Below are positions 24,201 to 35,220 of a stretch of DNA of 64,000 bases, piece by piece. Within the stretch, counting starts at the first letter, position 1; the number at the start of each line of letters is the position of its first letter. Under the pieces are notes generated by a model. That model saw only the letters and a program-made list of their open reading frames with translations, had not been told where the DNA came from and searched no databases. The position numbers were made by a program, and so were the translations under genes. Source of the stretch: Watersipora subatra (taxonomy: Eukaryota > Bryozoa > Gymnolaemata > Cheilostomatida > Watersiporidae); contig NC_088711.1 in the NCBI RefSeq assembly GCF_963576615.1, positions 36,382,121 through 36,446,120 of the forward strand, read 5' to 3'.

Positions 24201-27200
24201 AAGCAAAAAAAATTAAAAATTACATTTGTTTCTGCACAACAATTACATTTCAGTCAGGTTGTCAATCTTGGTCAAATTCTTTTGTGCCAATTTAGACAAC
24301 CTAAAGCTCAGTAAAAAGCTTCTAGTCAATAAGTTTAAAAACGATATTTAATCTGGATCAGCTACCTAGCTTGTACGTGATTTAAAAAGTTATAAAACAT
24401 GATATAGAAGTCGCCTCGTAAGAGTCCTTGTTATAATGTGATTTCTATTCAGACAACAGTCGCTTTGAGATCATCTTTGTGTGGTCACTCCATTGAGAGT
24501 CGTCGTGTGAACAGTCGCTATCCAGCCCAATACGGCCAAAAAACATAGCAAGAGTCAGATAAAGTTAATGCATAACTCTTTAATGTTTTTTCGACTAGCT
24601 AAACCGTAATGTTTAGCATATTTCAGCTTTTATTTTGCTGTTTTCTAGTTATTGCTCACGAGGAAATTGAAAAGGCTCATTGATAATGCAATTTAATACA
24701 TGGTGCACCATTATTTAATTCACCAACTTAGAGCTATCATTTATTGTAAATTTTGTAATGACCTCCGCATTAGGTTATAGTGGAAGAAGCATATACCATA
24801 CTAGGTTAAGCGTTCCACATGCTGTACTTGTCGGGTTGTCATGCTGTGAAGTGATTAAGTCAAAATCTGAAATCAGTCATTGAGAGATTATTCCAGTGTC
24901 TTTTAAATGTTGACAAGGTTTTGTAAACTCTGCATTTGCAAAACCTTGATGAACACGTTCTCCTTTTCTAAGCTTCAATACTGGCACCCGCAGTGCTAAC
25001 AGCATTAATGACATACATGTGCTTTTGAATGCATAAGGAGCAATTTTACTTATTTGTCTGTATGTAGGTGCAACAGGTGAAACCGGCCTGCGTACCTTGG
25101 AGCAGCTACTTCACAGAGGGCATTGTGTGCGGGCGCTCGTCCGCTCTCCACACAAAATAAATACAAAGCATGATAACCTCTCGGTATGAATGAATATGTT
25201 CAGTAGAATCTAGAAAGTGAATTACTACATCAAATTGAAAAGTTGAACTTGAGGAATATTTTGTGGGTACCAGTTTTTTTAATTATTTTATAAAAGTGAA
25301 ATAATCTATCAAAGATTATTTTACTATCGAATATCGTTTTTTTGCTCATGATGCTGGACATTTGATATTAGCTCTTACGATTACAGTTTATATCAACTCT
25401 TATGATTATAGTTGATATTAACTCTTATGATTATAGTTGATATTAACTCTTATGGTTATAGTTGATATTAACTCTTATGGTTATAGTTAATATTAAGTTT
25501 TGTGATAATAGTTGATATTGGCTTTCTTATTATATTTAGTGTTAAATCTTATAGAATGTAAGATAGTTTCTCTAAATATTTAGTTTATAGAAATTTATGT
25601 GAACAGTCTAGTACTTTGCTTGTTATCATTTATCAAAGTTACAGTAATACAAATATAACTCGTAACAAATAAATAGATTGTTGAGGTGACCTAATGCCTA
25701 CGCTAGCCACAGAGTTTTAATAGTGAACAATTTGTTGAAGCTTATTATCAGTCAAGGTAATACCTTTATATTAAACATTGGCTCTTTTTTAGGTATTAAA
25801 AACTGATATGTATAGCGATGAGTCAGTGAAGGCCGAACTAGAAGGTATGTCATTGACAATACTCATAATTGGCTGATGAAGAAAGCAAGACATTATTTGT
25901 TTCAACTCCTTTTCTTTAATAAATCATCTAAGGCCCAATTTATTTTTGTCTGGTCTGGTTGTTGGGAAATATTATCTAAAGTTGGTATTTTTTCTATTAG
26001 TGTCATTTTCTAGTTCTCTTAGCTAGAATACATGTTACTAACAAAACTAATGAAGATTCTGCGTTTAAAAGATCTATGACATTTGTTATGTTCGCAAGCA
26101 TTGCTATGTGAGTAATAAAAGTTGTTTTTTCTGGTAGATTGTTAATCAGTAGCAATTTACTATCAGGCTTAAGTTCATAGCGGGTTTTTTATCACAGCGA
26201 GTAGACAAGTTCTTATTGCGTCCATTTGAATTTAATGGTTCTAATTTACACATTAATTCTATCATTTGCTATAGAGTAATGGTGTATGTTGTGGTATATC
26301 ATGCACATTAGTTGTAGTGCAAAACTTTAATATACCATAATAGTATATTTCGCTTTGTAGTGCTATGTAATTACATAGTACTGTAATTACATAGCATGTA
26401 ATTACAGTGCTATTTAACAATCTACTGTTACATAGCACTGTATATACATGTTTGTTGATCTATGAGGATTTAGTGAGGGCTGATTGTGTGTAATTTTATA
26501 TAGCTCAATATATAATGCATATTAATTTTGGTATGTCATACAAATTATTTGCTCATAAAAAGGTTACACCGTCAAATCTTGACTGTTAGTCGATCACCTC
26601 AACATGCAAGTTTTTTAAAACATGATGTATTGCTTTAAAAACTCTTTTGAACTCTTTGCTTAAAGAGTAGCATCTTTAAGCAAATATGCTACTCTACACC
26701 TAATGTACTTTCTAACATATTATTTCTAAAGTTTGTTCACAGCTTGCAGTTTTATTAAATCAATACAACGTACTTGATGCTCATTCAGTTAGTTCGGTTC
26801 TATGCTGAAGAAATAATATTCAGCAGTGTATCATATCTTCCTCATTTAGTTGTAATTGTGGATTCTTGAAAGACTAGTGCTAGTGATAGTACTGGTTAAA
26901 GAAGGAATTAGTTCCTTAAATTTCAGCGAGTGGTTACAAATGAAAATCTAAGCAAACATATCTGGGTTAGTTATTGACATAGTCTATGAAGCTGTTCTGG
27001 CATCATTATAATCAAGAGAGTGAAATTTCGAAAAAAAAATGCTTAAAAATATTTCATCTATTTTTAACGCAAAGGTGGTATGATCATATGAAACACTTCT
27101 TGTCAATTTACATTTTATTACCTGGTAATTTAGTTTCTTTTACATAATTTTCGATGCTATTTTTATCGTCAAGTTTGTGGGCTCCAAAACAAACTACGTT

Positions 27201-30200
27201 AGTGAAATACTGTGTGTTCGTATGGAGATATTTACTTTATCCTTCAACTGTTTGAACATACAAAGAAAATATGTCAAGGTTTGACTGCAATGTTGGGTAT
27301 GTCGCAAGTACATCATGTATGTTAGCTGTAGGTATAAATGTAATATAGGGTAATGGTGTACATGTATTTTAGTATATTATCCAAATTAGTTGCCGGTAAG
27401 TTTAATTTACTGTAAAGAGGCATTCCAAAAGTGGTTCTTATATAATATATCTATAAATCTCAGTGTCTAGCTATAGCAATTAATATCTAAATAATAAAAA
27501 TTAAATGCCGCACGGCACTGGATTGGATCTCGGGACCTCCAGATCCAGAGGTGGCGAGCTTAACCATTAAGCTACACGAAATGCAATGCATTCTTGGCGC
27601 AAATAGTCATTATATTGGTTAAGATACTCGCGCTTCAAATGCTTGCTTGGGGCTAATCACTAGCACTGTTGACCGTTACATGTAATGATTGTTAAGCTTG
27701 GCCAAAACGCGGGTATTGTTTTGATAAAGATCTAGCTTTCCAGGCAAGTTGCTCAAATTCATTAGGTTATTATTCTATTACCCTTGCAACGCCAGGCATT
27801 CACCTAGTACATTATAAGAACCACCTTTGGATAAATGTGTATATAACATATATACATTTTCGCATATTAAAAATAGTATTATTATTTTTAATATGAAAAA
27901 ATATGTATTTAATAGAATGAATCTGGTTGTGACAAGAACCTGGCCACTTGTATTAGCTGTAATGTAAGCTCTGTGCACCTCTTATCTTGTACTGTACATT
28001 ACGTTCTCCACCTCCAAACACAAAGAGTTATCATATCATACGTACCAGTATAATTTTTTTGATACTCCAAATGTTACTAGCCATTTAAAACCTTTTTCAC
28101 TCTATAGGATGTAATGCAGTCATTTCCTGTTTGGGAACAAGGGCGAACAATAAAGAGCCACCCCTGTACCTCAACACAATGCAAGTGATTGTAAAGGCAA
28201 TGAGAGAGAAGGAGATTAAGAGGATTGTAACGATGACTTCCTGGGGCACTTACAGTGCGTCACTTTCAGTTCAGTTTTACTAATGGTTGTCTTAAAACAG
28301 CTTTCGGCTTATATTACAGTACTGTATTCTACTAGAATGACCACCGTTTACTAGACAAAAAATATTTTGGTAGAAAAAAATGTTGATCTACAGACTCTAA
28401 CTGCAGGATATAAACACCATGCGCTGCTTAAACAAGTGGCCATTTTCAACTTCTGTAATTAAAATAATGCAAAATGTTTTTATAAATTGTAGAAGTTTTG
28501 TGGCTGCTTTGTTTTAGTTGACAGGGCTTGGGCATCTTTGACCATCTATGTTCTGTAGTTGTGATTCTACTTTTGTATCATCCCGAATCATTGAATCATT
28601 AAACGCTGTTATCAAAAGCACTCGTTTACTTTAGCCAGTTCTATCTTGGTTGGCTTTATACGGCTGCATTTTTACTTACAATTATTTATATCTACTACTG
28701 ATGGCGGCTGCATGTAGCAAGAAGATACATTCTTTAAATATACTAACACGAGGCCACAAATGCTCTCAAACTAATAATAAGTCGATTGGCGTTTGGTAAC
28801 CATCCATACCATAATTACATGCATATGTGTTTCCATTCATCGGAACATCCGCCTATGGTAATTCTCGTGCTTGGTTCGCATGTTAAAACTGGATCCAAAA
28901 TTGCAATAAGAATACATTGTAATTCATTCAAGTTCTGCGGCGGAAAAGCCTACAATAACTATTTAATGAATACCGCAGATACACATAGCTCTAAGACGAC
29001 TTCACCGTAAAAGGCAAATATAAAAAATCAAACAAATGTAGAACAAAATGAAAAAGTAATCAAAAAGGCTTTACCGATGTTTTTTTAAAGGTTTTATATC
29101 ATGCTTTAGAGAATTTGTGTGCTGAGGTAATCGAAAGTCAAGGCTCCACTCCATTCTGTTTTGCAGGTGATCCGAGGTCGCCATTTTTTGTTGAGTATTT
29201 TATGAGGAAGATAATTGCTTCGATATTATCGAGCATGAGGGAGATGGAACTTTTCCTTGCCGGAGAGTGCAAAGATCTTGACTTCACTGTTGTCAGGCCA
29301 CCAGGTCTCACTCAAGGCTCACTCACTGGTGAATAACAATAACTTTAAGACCTTTTAGCCTTTCTGTTTGACAAGTACCTACAAGTACCTAACACCGCTT
29401 CCTGCTATTCATTATCTGCTATCATGTGTGAGGGCAATAGCTTATGCTGCTAATTGTCTAATAATTTCATTTGGAACCTGTAATTATTGTTTAATTATTG
29501 CTTGTGTTCATGACATCATTTGTAGCTTTGTTAACCGGTGTGCATAGTTGTACAGAAAAAAGGTACACCTTTTTTCTTTATTTCACATTTATTTTGTTTA
29601 TTTCACATTTATTTTTATTTCTTTCACATTGTTTTATTTCACTTTTTTTTCACGTTTATTTTTAGTTCTTCCACATTTTTTTTATTTCAGATTTATTTTG
29701 TGTTATACAACCTTCACATTGCGAAAGATAAAGCCTTTCGCGATTTATTGCCAACTTATCGTCAGACGTTAAGCAGTTTTAAATAGGAGGTTGTGCTTTG
29801 TCTTAAGAAAAGTTCACTAACATTTAGTCTGTTTCTCCTTTTGGATGATATTTTAGCCGTTTAGAACTTAACGATTAAGAATGCAAATAGCGCTCTCCAA
29901 AAGCACCTATTTTGTGTTCTATAGTAATAATGCCAGTCGGAGAACTCTGGTGGTTTTAGCAACTTTAGGGGTTTATGTGACTCCCTTACTGCGCTATTAT
30001 CACACAACGTTAGACATGCAATATTCAACTGGCTGATAGATAACGCTAAAGTTCGCAGTAAAAAAGGGCAGATGTTGAGAATAGCTTTCTGAGCTGGTCA
30101 CTATTACAGTCGCAACTTAACATACGAGCTCAATGCGTTCCAGGATTGAGCACGTATGTCAATTATCTTGTGTCTCAAATCAAAATGTTCTATATAAAAT

Positions 30201-33200
30201 AATTAAATGCTAATTGATCCGTTCCTATCCTCTGAAAAACCCCTGAAAACCAAAAGTTACAATGGATAAAACTTGTTAATTGTTTAATTCTAATCTACTT
30301 ATGTTCATAAAGTAAGAAATACCTATGTAGTGTTTATGATCTACAATAAAATGTGACATTAATATATACAGTCAAACATGGATAACTCGAACTTCAAGGG
30401 ACCGAGCAAAAGTGTTCGAATTATCAGAGCGTTCAAGTTATCAGAGCACTGTCACAAGTCCATATATTTACTTATTTATTAGTAGATACATGTACATATA
30501 CAAACTATAATATAAATCAAAAGCACAAATGGCTTGTTTCAAATTAAATGCTTCTAATGTAAAGTTTAAAACGTTTTCATGAAAAAGTATAGAGATTTTT
30601 CTATCACTTGAGATTGGTTTGTTGTTTGAGGTGATGTTATTGCCAGGACGTTTTTCAGATTGACATTGGCAAAACTTGATCGTTGTTGAAATGCTCAAAA
30701 GAAAAGACATTTTTTTCTTTTGGGGTTTTACCCACGATCAATTTTGCCGTTTTTTCTTGAAGTTTATGCAGATTACCTTACTTTACCTGGGATTCGTTAA
30801 GAGCAACACTCCGAGGCAGTTCAATTAGAAGTTTTACGAGGTTTTACGGTACATTCTATATCACTCACGCTTTTTTAATAGATACTTATTGAATGTACAC
30901 ACGTATTCTGTGTTTAGGTCAAACGATGAATAGTTTTTTGTAGCTCAGACAACGTATACGTTTAATCACAACAATTTTTAAGACGTTTTAAACATTCAAC
31001 ATTCCGACGTTGATTCAACACGGAATCAACGTCGGAAAACTATTCATCACGGGCTAGCTGGGTCACGCACTCAAGGATTTTCGCCACGCACATACAAAAC
31101 AAAAACAACATGCGATTTTTGTTTTGTATGTGCGTGGCGAAAATCCTTGCGCGCGTGACCCGGCTAGCCCGTGCTATTCATCGTATCGCAGTATAAACCA
31201 AATTTCACCAAACTTTTAGAAAAGTCGTTGACAAAAATATTTTGCCGATGGTGGTAATAACGACGCTTATGAATTACGAAAAGATGAAGTTTACCTCTAT
31301 GGCTTTGAATAAAGTGATTTTCTAAAGCGATAACAACCGTTTCGGTAGCCGTTGGGCAAAAAAACAGTTCGAATTAACAGTGTTGAGTTCGAGTTATCTA
31401 TAGCAATTTATCATTACGTGGGAACGGACCAAAGGAATTGTTCGAATTAACCATGTGTTCGAGCTATCCGTGGACGAGTTATCCATGTTTGACTGTACAT
31501 ATACAGTACTGTATGGAGTTTTTCCCTTTGAGAAAGACGGTACCATCTAATGGCAGGGTGATAGAGACTTGATGGCAACTCGTTTCGTACGCTATACTTT
31601 TGTGACGCTTCGTAACATGAACTATAAATTTAACTTAACGAATTCAGCCTACTATACACACACTTGATGGTATGTTTTAATCTTACACTAAACTTAATTC
31701 TAATTCTGTCTTCATGTTATCTCATTATGTTCTTCTAGTGTCTCTTTTTGTCTCGCATTTAGAGACACTTTCACCTTCTTTGTTTTCTTTCACCTTCTCT
31801 TTAAATCCTTTTTAATTCGATGAGAAAGACTGAGTGATGCTGTTCTCGTAAGCAGTTTCTCGTAAGCAGTTTCTCGTAAGCAGTTTCTCGCATGCATTCA
31901 TGTCTTGCATACTTATATCTCAAATTTGTTTCGTATCTCAAGGCGAAAATTTGCTCGGAATTTTCCTCATATCTTCAGCTTTCTTCGGTATGGCTGTACT
32001 TGGTAATTGCATTTTCATGAAGCGCAAACAGATGTTCATATAAAATTATCTTTTAAAAAAAGTCTGTCCACGATTTTACGTGTTAAATTCAACAAAAAAG
32101 TGTAATATTTTACGGAGTCTAAATACGGCAAACCCTTTTAACATATTACCTTAAGCTATTTTTGAGATGGATTCCAAACTACGGTGTTTTTGTGATGGCT
32201 GCGATTAATTGTTCATTTTTGAGCTTTTAAGAGCTTGTAATCACATTTCAACATATTTCGCACATACAACACAGCAGAGTAAGACATGGTGAACCTTGCG
32301 ATACCAAATAACTGTAATGTGAATTTTGTTGCAAGTAAACCTTTAATGAAAAGGAGCTCAAAACTTCATAAAATTTAAATAATTTTTTTAATAATCTGGA
32401 AAGCTAGTATAGTTTTCCAGATTAAGCAGTAATTTCTGTACCGTAAGTATTCTGTACCGTAAGTATTCTGTACCGTAAGTGTTCTGTACCATAAGTATTC
32501 TGCACCGTAAGTATTCTGTACCATAAGTATTCTGTACCGTAAGTGGTCTGTACCTACCGTAAGTGTTCTGTACCTACCATTAGTATTCTGCACCATAAGT
32601 ATTCCATACCGTAAGTATTCTTACAGTAAGTATTCCGTAACGTAAGTGTTCCGTACCGTAAGTATTCCATACCGTAAGTATTTTGTGTCAGGGTGGCTTA
32701 GTGATATCATCTTTGACTGTCAACCATGGGGTTGGTGGTTCGAGCCCTGCTTAATGCCAATCTGACAAAAAGCTCTCAGCAAGCTTTCAACCCTAAATTG
32801 CTGGGTCTTTCGGATCGAGACCTTAACTTGGAGGCCCCGTGTACCACACTGACAACGTGGGCACGTTAAAGCTCCACCTCTGTCCTTCGCACATTGGACA
32901 AGTGAAATGGCTACCTGGCTCTGTCAGACTGGACGTGTTGCAAAATGTATCCCTTCAGGTTAATCTGACAGTTCCAGAAGAAGCCCTTGATAGGTGTTAG
33001 GACCACCCAAGGTAGCTTATAAAAACCTAGTCCTGGTGGTGAGTTTCTCTACTAGAGAACACTACCAAGCATTGTCACTACATGACAGAAGCATGCCATT
33101 ATTATAAGTATTTTGTACCGTAAGTATTTTGTACCGTAAGTATTCCGTGCCGTAAGTATTCCGTGCCGTAAGTATTCTGTTCCGTAAGTATTCTGTACCG

Positions 33201-35220
33201 TAAGTATTCAGTACCGTAAGTATTCCGTACCGTAAGTATTCTGTACCGCAAGTATTTTGTATCGTAAGTATTCTGTACCGTAAGTATTCTGTACCGTAAG
33301 TATTCCGTACCGTAAGTATTCCGTGCCGTAAGTATTCTGTATCGTAAGTATTCTGTACCGTAAGTATTCTGTATCGTAAGTATTCCATACCGTAAGCAAA
33401 GCAAGAAGGTATAGTTAAATTTCTAGCATATCATGTAACAGCCATTACTTCAAACCTTTCAAGTGCTGATAACTTCTAATAACAGACTAATCTCTGGATA
33501 TGTGGGGGTTTACTAAATTCCTTTTCGATGCGCGTTTTATAAAGTATTCTTCTTCATTTGGTTTTGCAAAAAAATATCATAATCACTAGAAATTCCCCTG
33601 TCATGCAGCCCACGACCAAAGTGATATTGGAAAAAAGAAAGGGTACTGATGGTTGAGAAATGCAATATTAGCAGTCAAATGGCACTGCAGTGCAATAGGA
33701 TAACTGCAATGGTAGCTGTAATGTACTGGGTGTGGGTGTTATTATGTACAGCAAACCACAATAATGAAAGGAAAAGATTATATGTTTATATCTCTTCCCC
33801 TGCAATAGGAGAAATGCAATATTAGAAGTAAAATGCACTGATATTATTAGGATAACCAATATTATTAATATAGTAATACAGTAATAATAGAAAACCAATG
33901 CACAATTTTGTTTACATTTCAAAACGTCATAGCAACCAATATCAAGAAGTTGTGATATTTATATAGATTTTTAGAAAATCCATTTAACAAAACTATTTAG
34001 AAAAAATAATAACAGTAACACATTGCCCATCATCGATGTTGTTAGTGTGACTATAACACTTCAATAGTCATCCAAACTTGTAATTAAATATTGTAATAAT
34101 CTCATAAGAATCGTTAGAAAAAATATCATCGTCATTTCCTTTACTTTCACTGCTTTGGACATCAGTTAGAATACCAAAGTACTCAAAAGTGTCCAAAATG
34201 TCAGTTACTTTGAAATCGGCAAAAAAAAGCGTTTATATTTCAGTACTTCTACGTTAATTACAGAAACCTTTGGCAATTCGACAATGCTATAGACTGCTGA
34301 AATGTGCACGTTTTTTGTCATGAAATGCGCACGACTTAATGGTTCTATCTTCTGTCGCTCGGCGTTTCGTTTTCCGGTCTTAATTTTGATAAAAAATAAG
34401 GCTTGGCAAGTTTTAATAACGATTTTCGGCCAAATGAATCTGTCTATTTGTGTATAATCCGATCAGATGGGCAAGTTTTAAGATATTGTCGACAATTTAA
34501 AAAGACTTGGTAACATATTTAAATTGGTTTTTATATGTTTTGTATCGTTATTATACTTAAATGACTCCATTGAAAAATGGTTAAATTTGTTGATGAGATT
34601 TCGGTACAAGGGTTTGCGACGGTGTTGATGAATAATTTTCGTGAGTTGTGTGCACATGCATTTATCATAAATCTCTCAAACAATCGCACTGCTCGTGTTT
34701 GGTCGTGGGATAAAAACTTCATCTTTTTAGCTCGAAGTTTGTCCGAGCCTTAATCCCAATGTTTGTATTCCCATCACATGGGTGAAGGCTATTAGCTTGG
34801 CTCTACCACAGTTCTCCAGAACTTCAAATCAAATACATTTACTACCAAAATGATTCAATAATTACATTCGTTTCATAAGCGAAGCTTTCTGTATTATTTG
34901 AAACTATGTTCTTTAGGTATAGCTGTATCCGCCAGATTAACCTGTATTCCTCAGGTAAAACTGTATTCCTCAGGTAAAACTGTATACCTCAGGTAAAACT
35001 GTATTCCTCAGGTAAAACTGTATTCCTCAGGTAAAACTGTATACCTCAGGTAAAACTGTATTCCTCAGGTAAAACTGCGCGCGTGGAAGAAGAGGCTGCA
35101 TGCGTTCCACAGGGCTGGTGTGCCACTTCCATGAGTATGCCGAGAGCGGATGTTGCCAAGTTCATGATAGAATGCGCTGAAGATAGTTGCTACCTAAAGA
35201 AGGCAGTAGCTATACTCTAG
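21219..35220 (+). CDS. NAD(P)-binding flavin reductase/biliverdin reductase B-like protein, six exons
   Basis: Exons 21219-21252, 25068-25183, 25793-25844, 28108-28254, 29167-29328 and 35069-35220 join in frame to 663 nt (220 residues plus TAG). The start ATG has a good context (AACATGG). Residues 12-18 form the Rossmann loop G-A-T-G-E-T-G after a hydrophobic strand. ISCLGTR (73-79) and IVTMTSWG (107-114) are the strand-4 and strand-5 motifs of atypical short-chain dehydrogenases, and VVRPPGLTQGSLTG precedes the last exon. Length and motif order match NADPH-dependent flavin reductase/BLVRB (about 206 residues in human). It probably acts as a soluble cytosolic reductase of flavins or tetrapyrroles, but the substrate cannot be read from sequence. 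The last acceptor is the seventh of seven tandem copies; any earlier copy would give a stop after seven codons. Confidence 0.85.
21690..22290 (+). mobile_element. 5'-truncated non-LTR retrotransposon (LINE) 3' end inserted in gag
   Basis: Plus-strand translation gives ITSKANRLIGMLHRVLKTAD, then LVAYKTLIRSGLEYACQVRN and KKDIKKIEKIQNKCLKFVY. This is the thumb and C-terminal region typical of jockey/CR1-like reverse transcriptases. After a frameshift, a later frame (NNPHDTRQNRELYMPSIKSG) matches the usual LINE carboxy end. An A-rich AATAAA-type tail follows to about 22,290. It is truncated at the 5' end, in the opposite orientation to the host gag. Confidence 0.65.
22306..22773 (-). pseudogene. 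LTR-retrotransposon gag-like fragment, N-terminal part
   Basis: A 155-codon frame opens MIATYRLNLKDFPRLDID and contains SYKSWLSEFNLCVECAA, LLALLQAIGKVGHEAL and a HLNRIYGG/ESDYMLRLEKLSR region. That pattern of short amphipathic helices is typical of Ty3/gypsy-like gag capsid. It runs into the LINE tail at its C-terminal end. The continuation (RKDVAIAIAVNGLRESKLRR, then LDWTRLSITLRARQLARDSE) lies at about 21,680-21,515, so the gag gene was split by the LINE. Confidence 0.6.
25364..25560. repeat. 25-bp tandem repeat in intron 2 of the reductase gene
   Basis: A unit close to GATATTAACTCTTATGATTA plus TAGTT is repeated about six times, with decaying edges. It is AT-rich and non-coding, lying between exons 25068-25183 and 25793-25844. 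Confidence 0.8.
26355..26450. repeat. Cluster of short palindromes (TGTAATTACA)
   Basis: Alternating GTGCTATGTAATTACATAG and TACTGTAATTACATAGCA motifs make overlapping inverted repeats in intron 3. They could form a cruciform or a hairpin in the transcript. I see no sign of function. Confidence 0.6.
27440..27605 (-). mobile_element. tRNA-derived SINE fragment, copy 2
   Basis: On the minus strand, CGTGTAGCTTAATGGTTAAG is a good A box and GAGATCCAATCC sits at the B-box position. It shares the tail motif ending in AGCTATAG with the copy near 5,050-5,250. The acceptor stem does not pair, so it is not a tRNA gene. It lies in intron 3 of the reductase gene, in antisense. Confidence 0.55.
30369..31495. 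mobile_element. TA-flanked inverted-repeat element, 1.13 kb, in intron 5
   Basis: Perfect 21-bp terminal inverted repeats begin CAGTCAAACATGGATAACTC, flanked by TA (30367-30368, 31496-31497). Outward-facing GTTCGAATTATC and TTCGAGTTATC-type motifs repeat inside each end. There is no transposase frame, so it is non-autonomous; the TA target suggests Tc1/mariner. A smaller element with its own target duplication is nested at 31048-31173. Confidence 0.78.
31048..31173. mobile_element. 126-bp foldback element with 8-bp target duplication, nested
   Basis: The ends are CACGGGCTAGC and GCTAGCCCGTG. Almost the whole element is one palindrome, with arms of about 55 bp and a loop near ACAACATGCG. It is flanked by the identical octamer CTATTCAT at 31040-31047 and 31174-31181. 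An 8-bp duplication fits hAT-like insertion (family knowledge), but the tips were not matched to a named family. Confidence 0.75.
31845..31905. repeat. 14-bp tandem repeat (TCTCGTAAGCAGTT)
   Basis: Three to four copies of a 14-bp unit in intron 5 of the reductase gene. Each copy includes a GTAAGC donor-like hexamer in the sense strand. Confidence 0.75.
32167..32342. mobile_element. Truncated right end of the AGGTTGAC-type inverted-repeat element, copy 3
   Basis: It matches the right ends of the copies at 11392-12283 and 17258-18133 from ATTCCAAACTACGG to GCAAGTAAACCT, followed by TTAA at 32343-32346. The left part is missing. It lies in intron 5 of the reductase gene, immediately before the 16-bp array. 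Confidence 0.7.
32430..32686 (+). repeat. 16-bp tandem array (ACCGTAAGTATTCTGT), left half
   Basis: About sixteen imperfect copies of a 16-bp unit, roughly eleven of which contain GTAAGT in the sense strand of the reductase intron. GTAAGTAT is close to ideal for U1 snRNA pairing (established splicing knowledge). The array is split by a SINE and resumes at 33105. Confidence 0.88.
32687..33104 (+). mobile_element. Full-length tRNA-derived SINE inserted in the array
   Basis: The head GGTGGCTTAGTGATATCATC is an A-box region, and GGTTCGAGCCC about 30 nt later is a near-perfect B box. The body contains GGTCTTTCGGATCGAGACCT and GAGGCCCCGTGTACCAC, resembling the conserved central domain shared by many metazoan SINEs (from memory). 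The 12-mer TAAGTATTTTGT flanks it on both sides (32675-32686, 33105-33116), as expected of a target duplication, though the array itself could supply it. Confidence 0.7.
33105..33400 (+). repeat. 16-bp tandem array (ACCGTAAGTATTCTGT), right half
   Basis: About eighteen further copies, roughly sixteen with GTAAGT. The Tyr/Leu/Arg/Thr-rich open frames on the opposite strand arise because 16 is not a multiple of three, so all frames cycle through the same 48-bp period; they are not genes. Confidence 0.88.
33609..34709. mobile_element. Inverted-repeat element with CCCACGACCAAA ends, copy 1
   Basis: CCCACGACCAAA at 33609 and its complement at 34698-34709 bound 1.1 kb. The interior is highly similar to 55316-56358 in the opposite orientation. 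No transposase frame and no clear target duplication were seen. It lies in intron 5 of the reductase gene. Confidence 0.75.
34942..35078 (+). repeat. Seven tandem copies of the final splice acceptor (19-bp unit)
   Basis: The unit CTGTATTCCTCAGGTAAAA recurs with period 19, placing an acceptor AG before 34955, 34974, 34993, 35012, 35031, 35050 and 35069. Only the last continues into the conserved C-terminal exon. Every earlier one reads GKTVFLR and then TAA. Each unit also carries a GTAAAA donor-like hexamer directly after the AG. Confidence 0.92.

Noticed and set aside
32430-33400. Possible CRISPR-like regular repeat array
   Set aside because: Repeats are contiguous with no unique spacers, in a eukaryotic intron; it is a tandem satellite. 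The 38-, 63- and 22-bp arrays were rejected for the same reason.
32375-33404. Several overlapping minus-strand frames rich in YLRYRILTVQNTY
   Set aside because: The 16-bp array reads open in all three frames with a 48-bp period; an artefact of the repeat.
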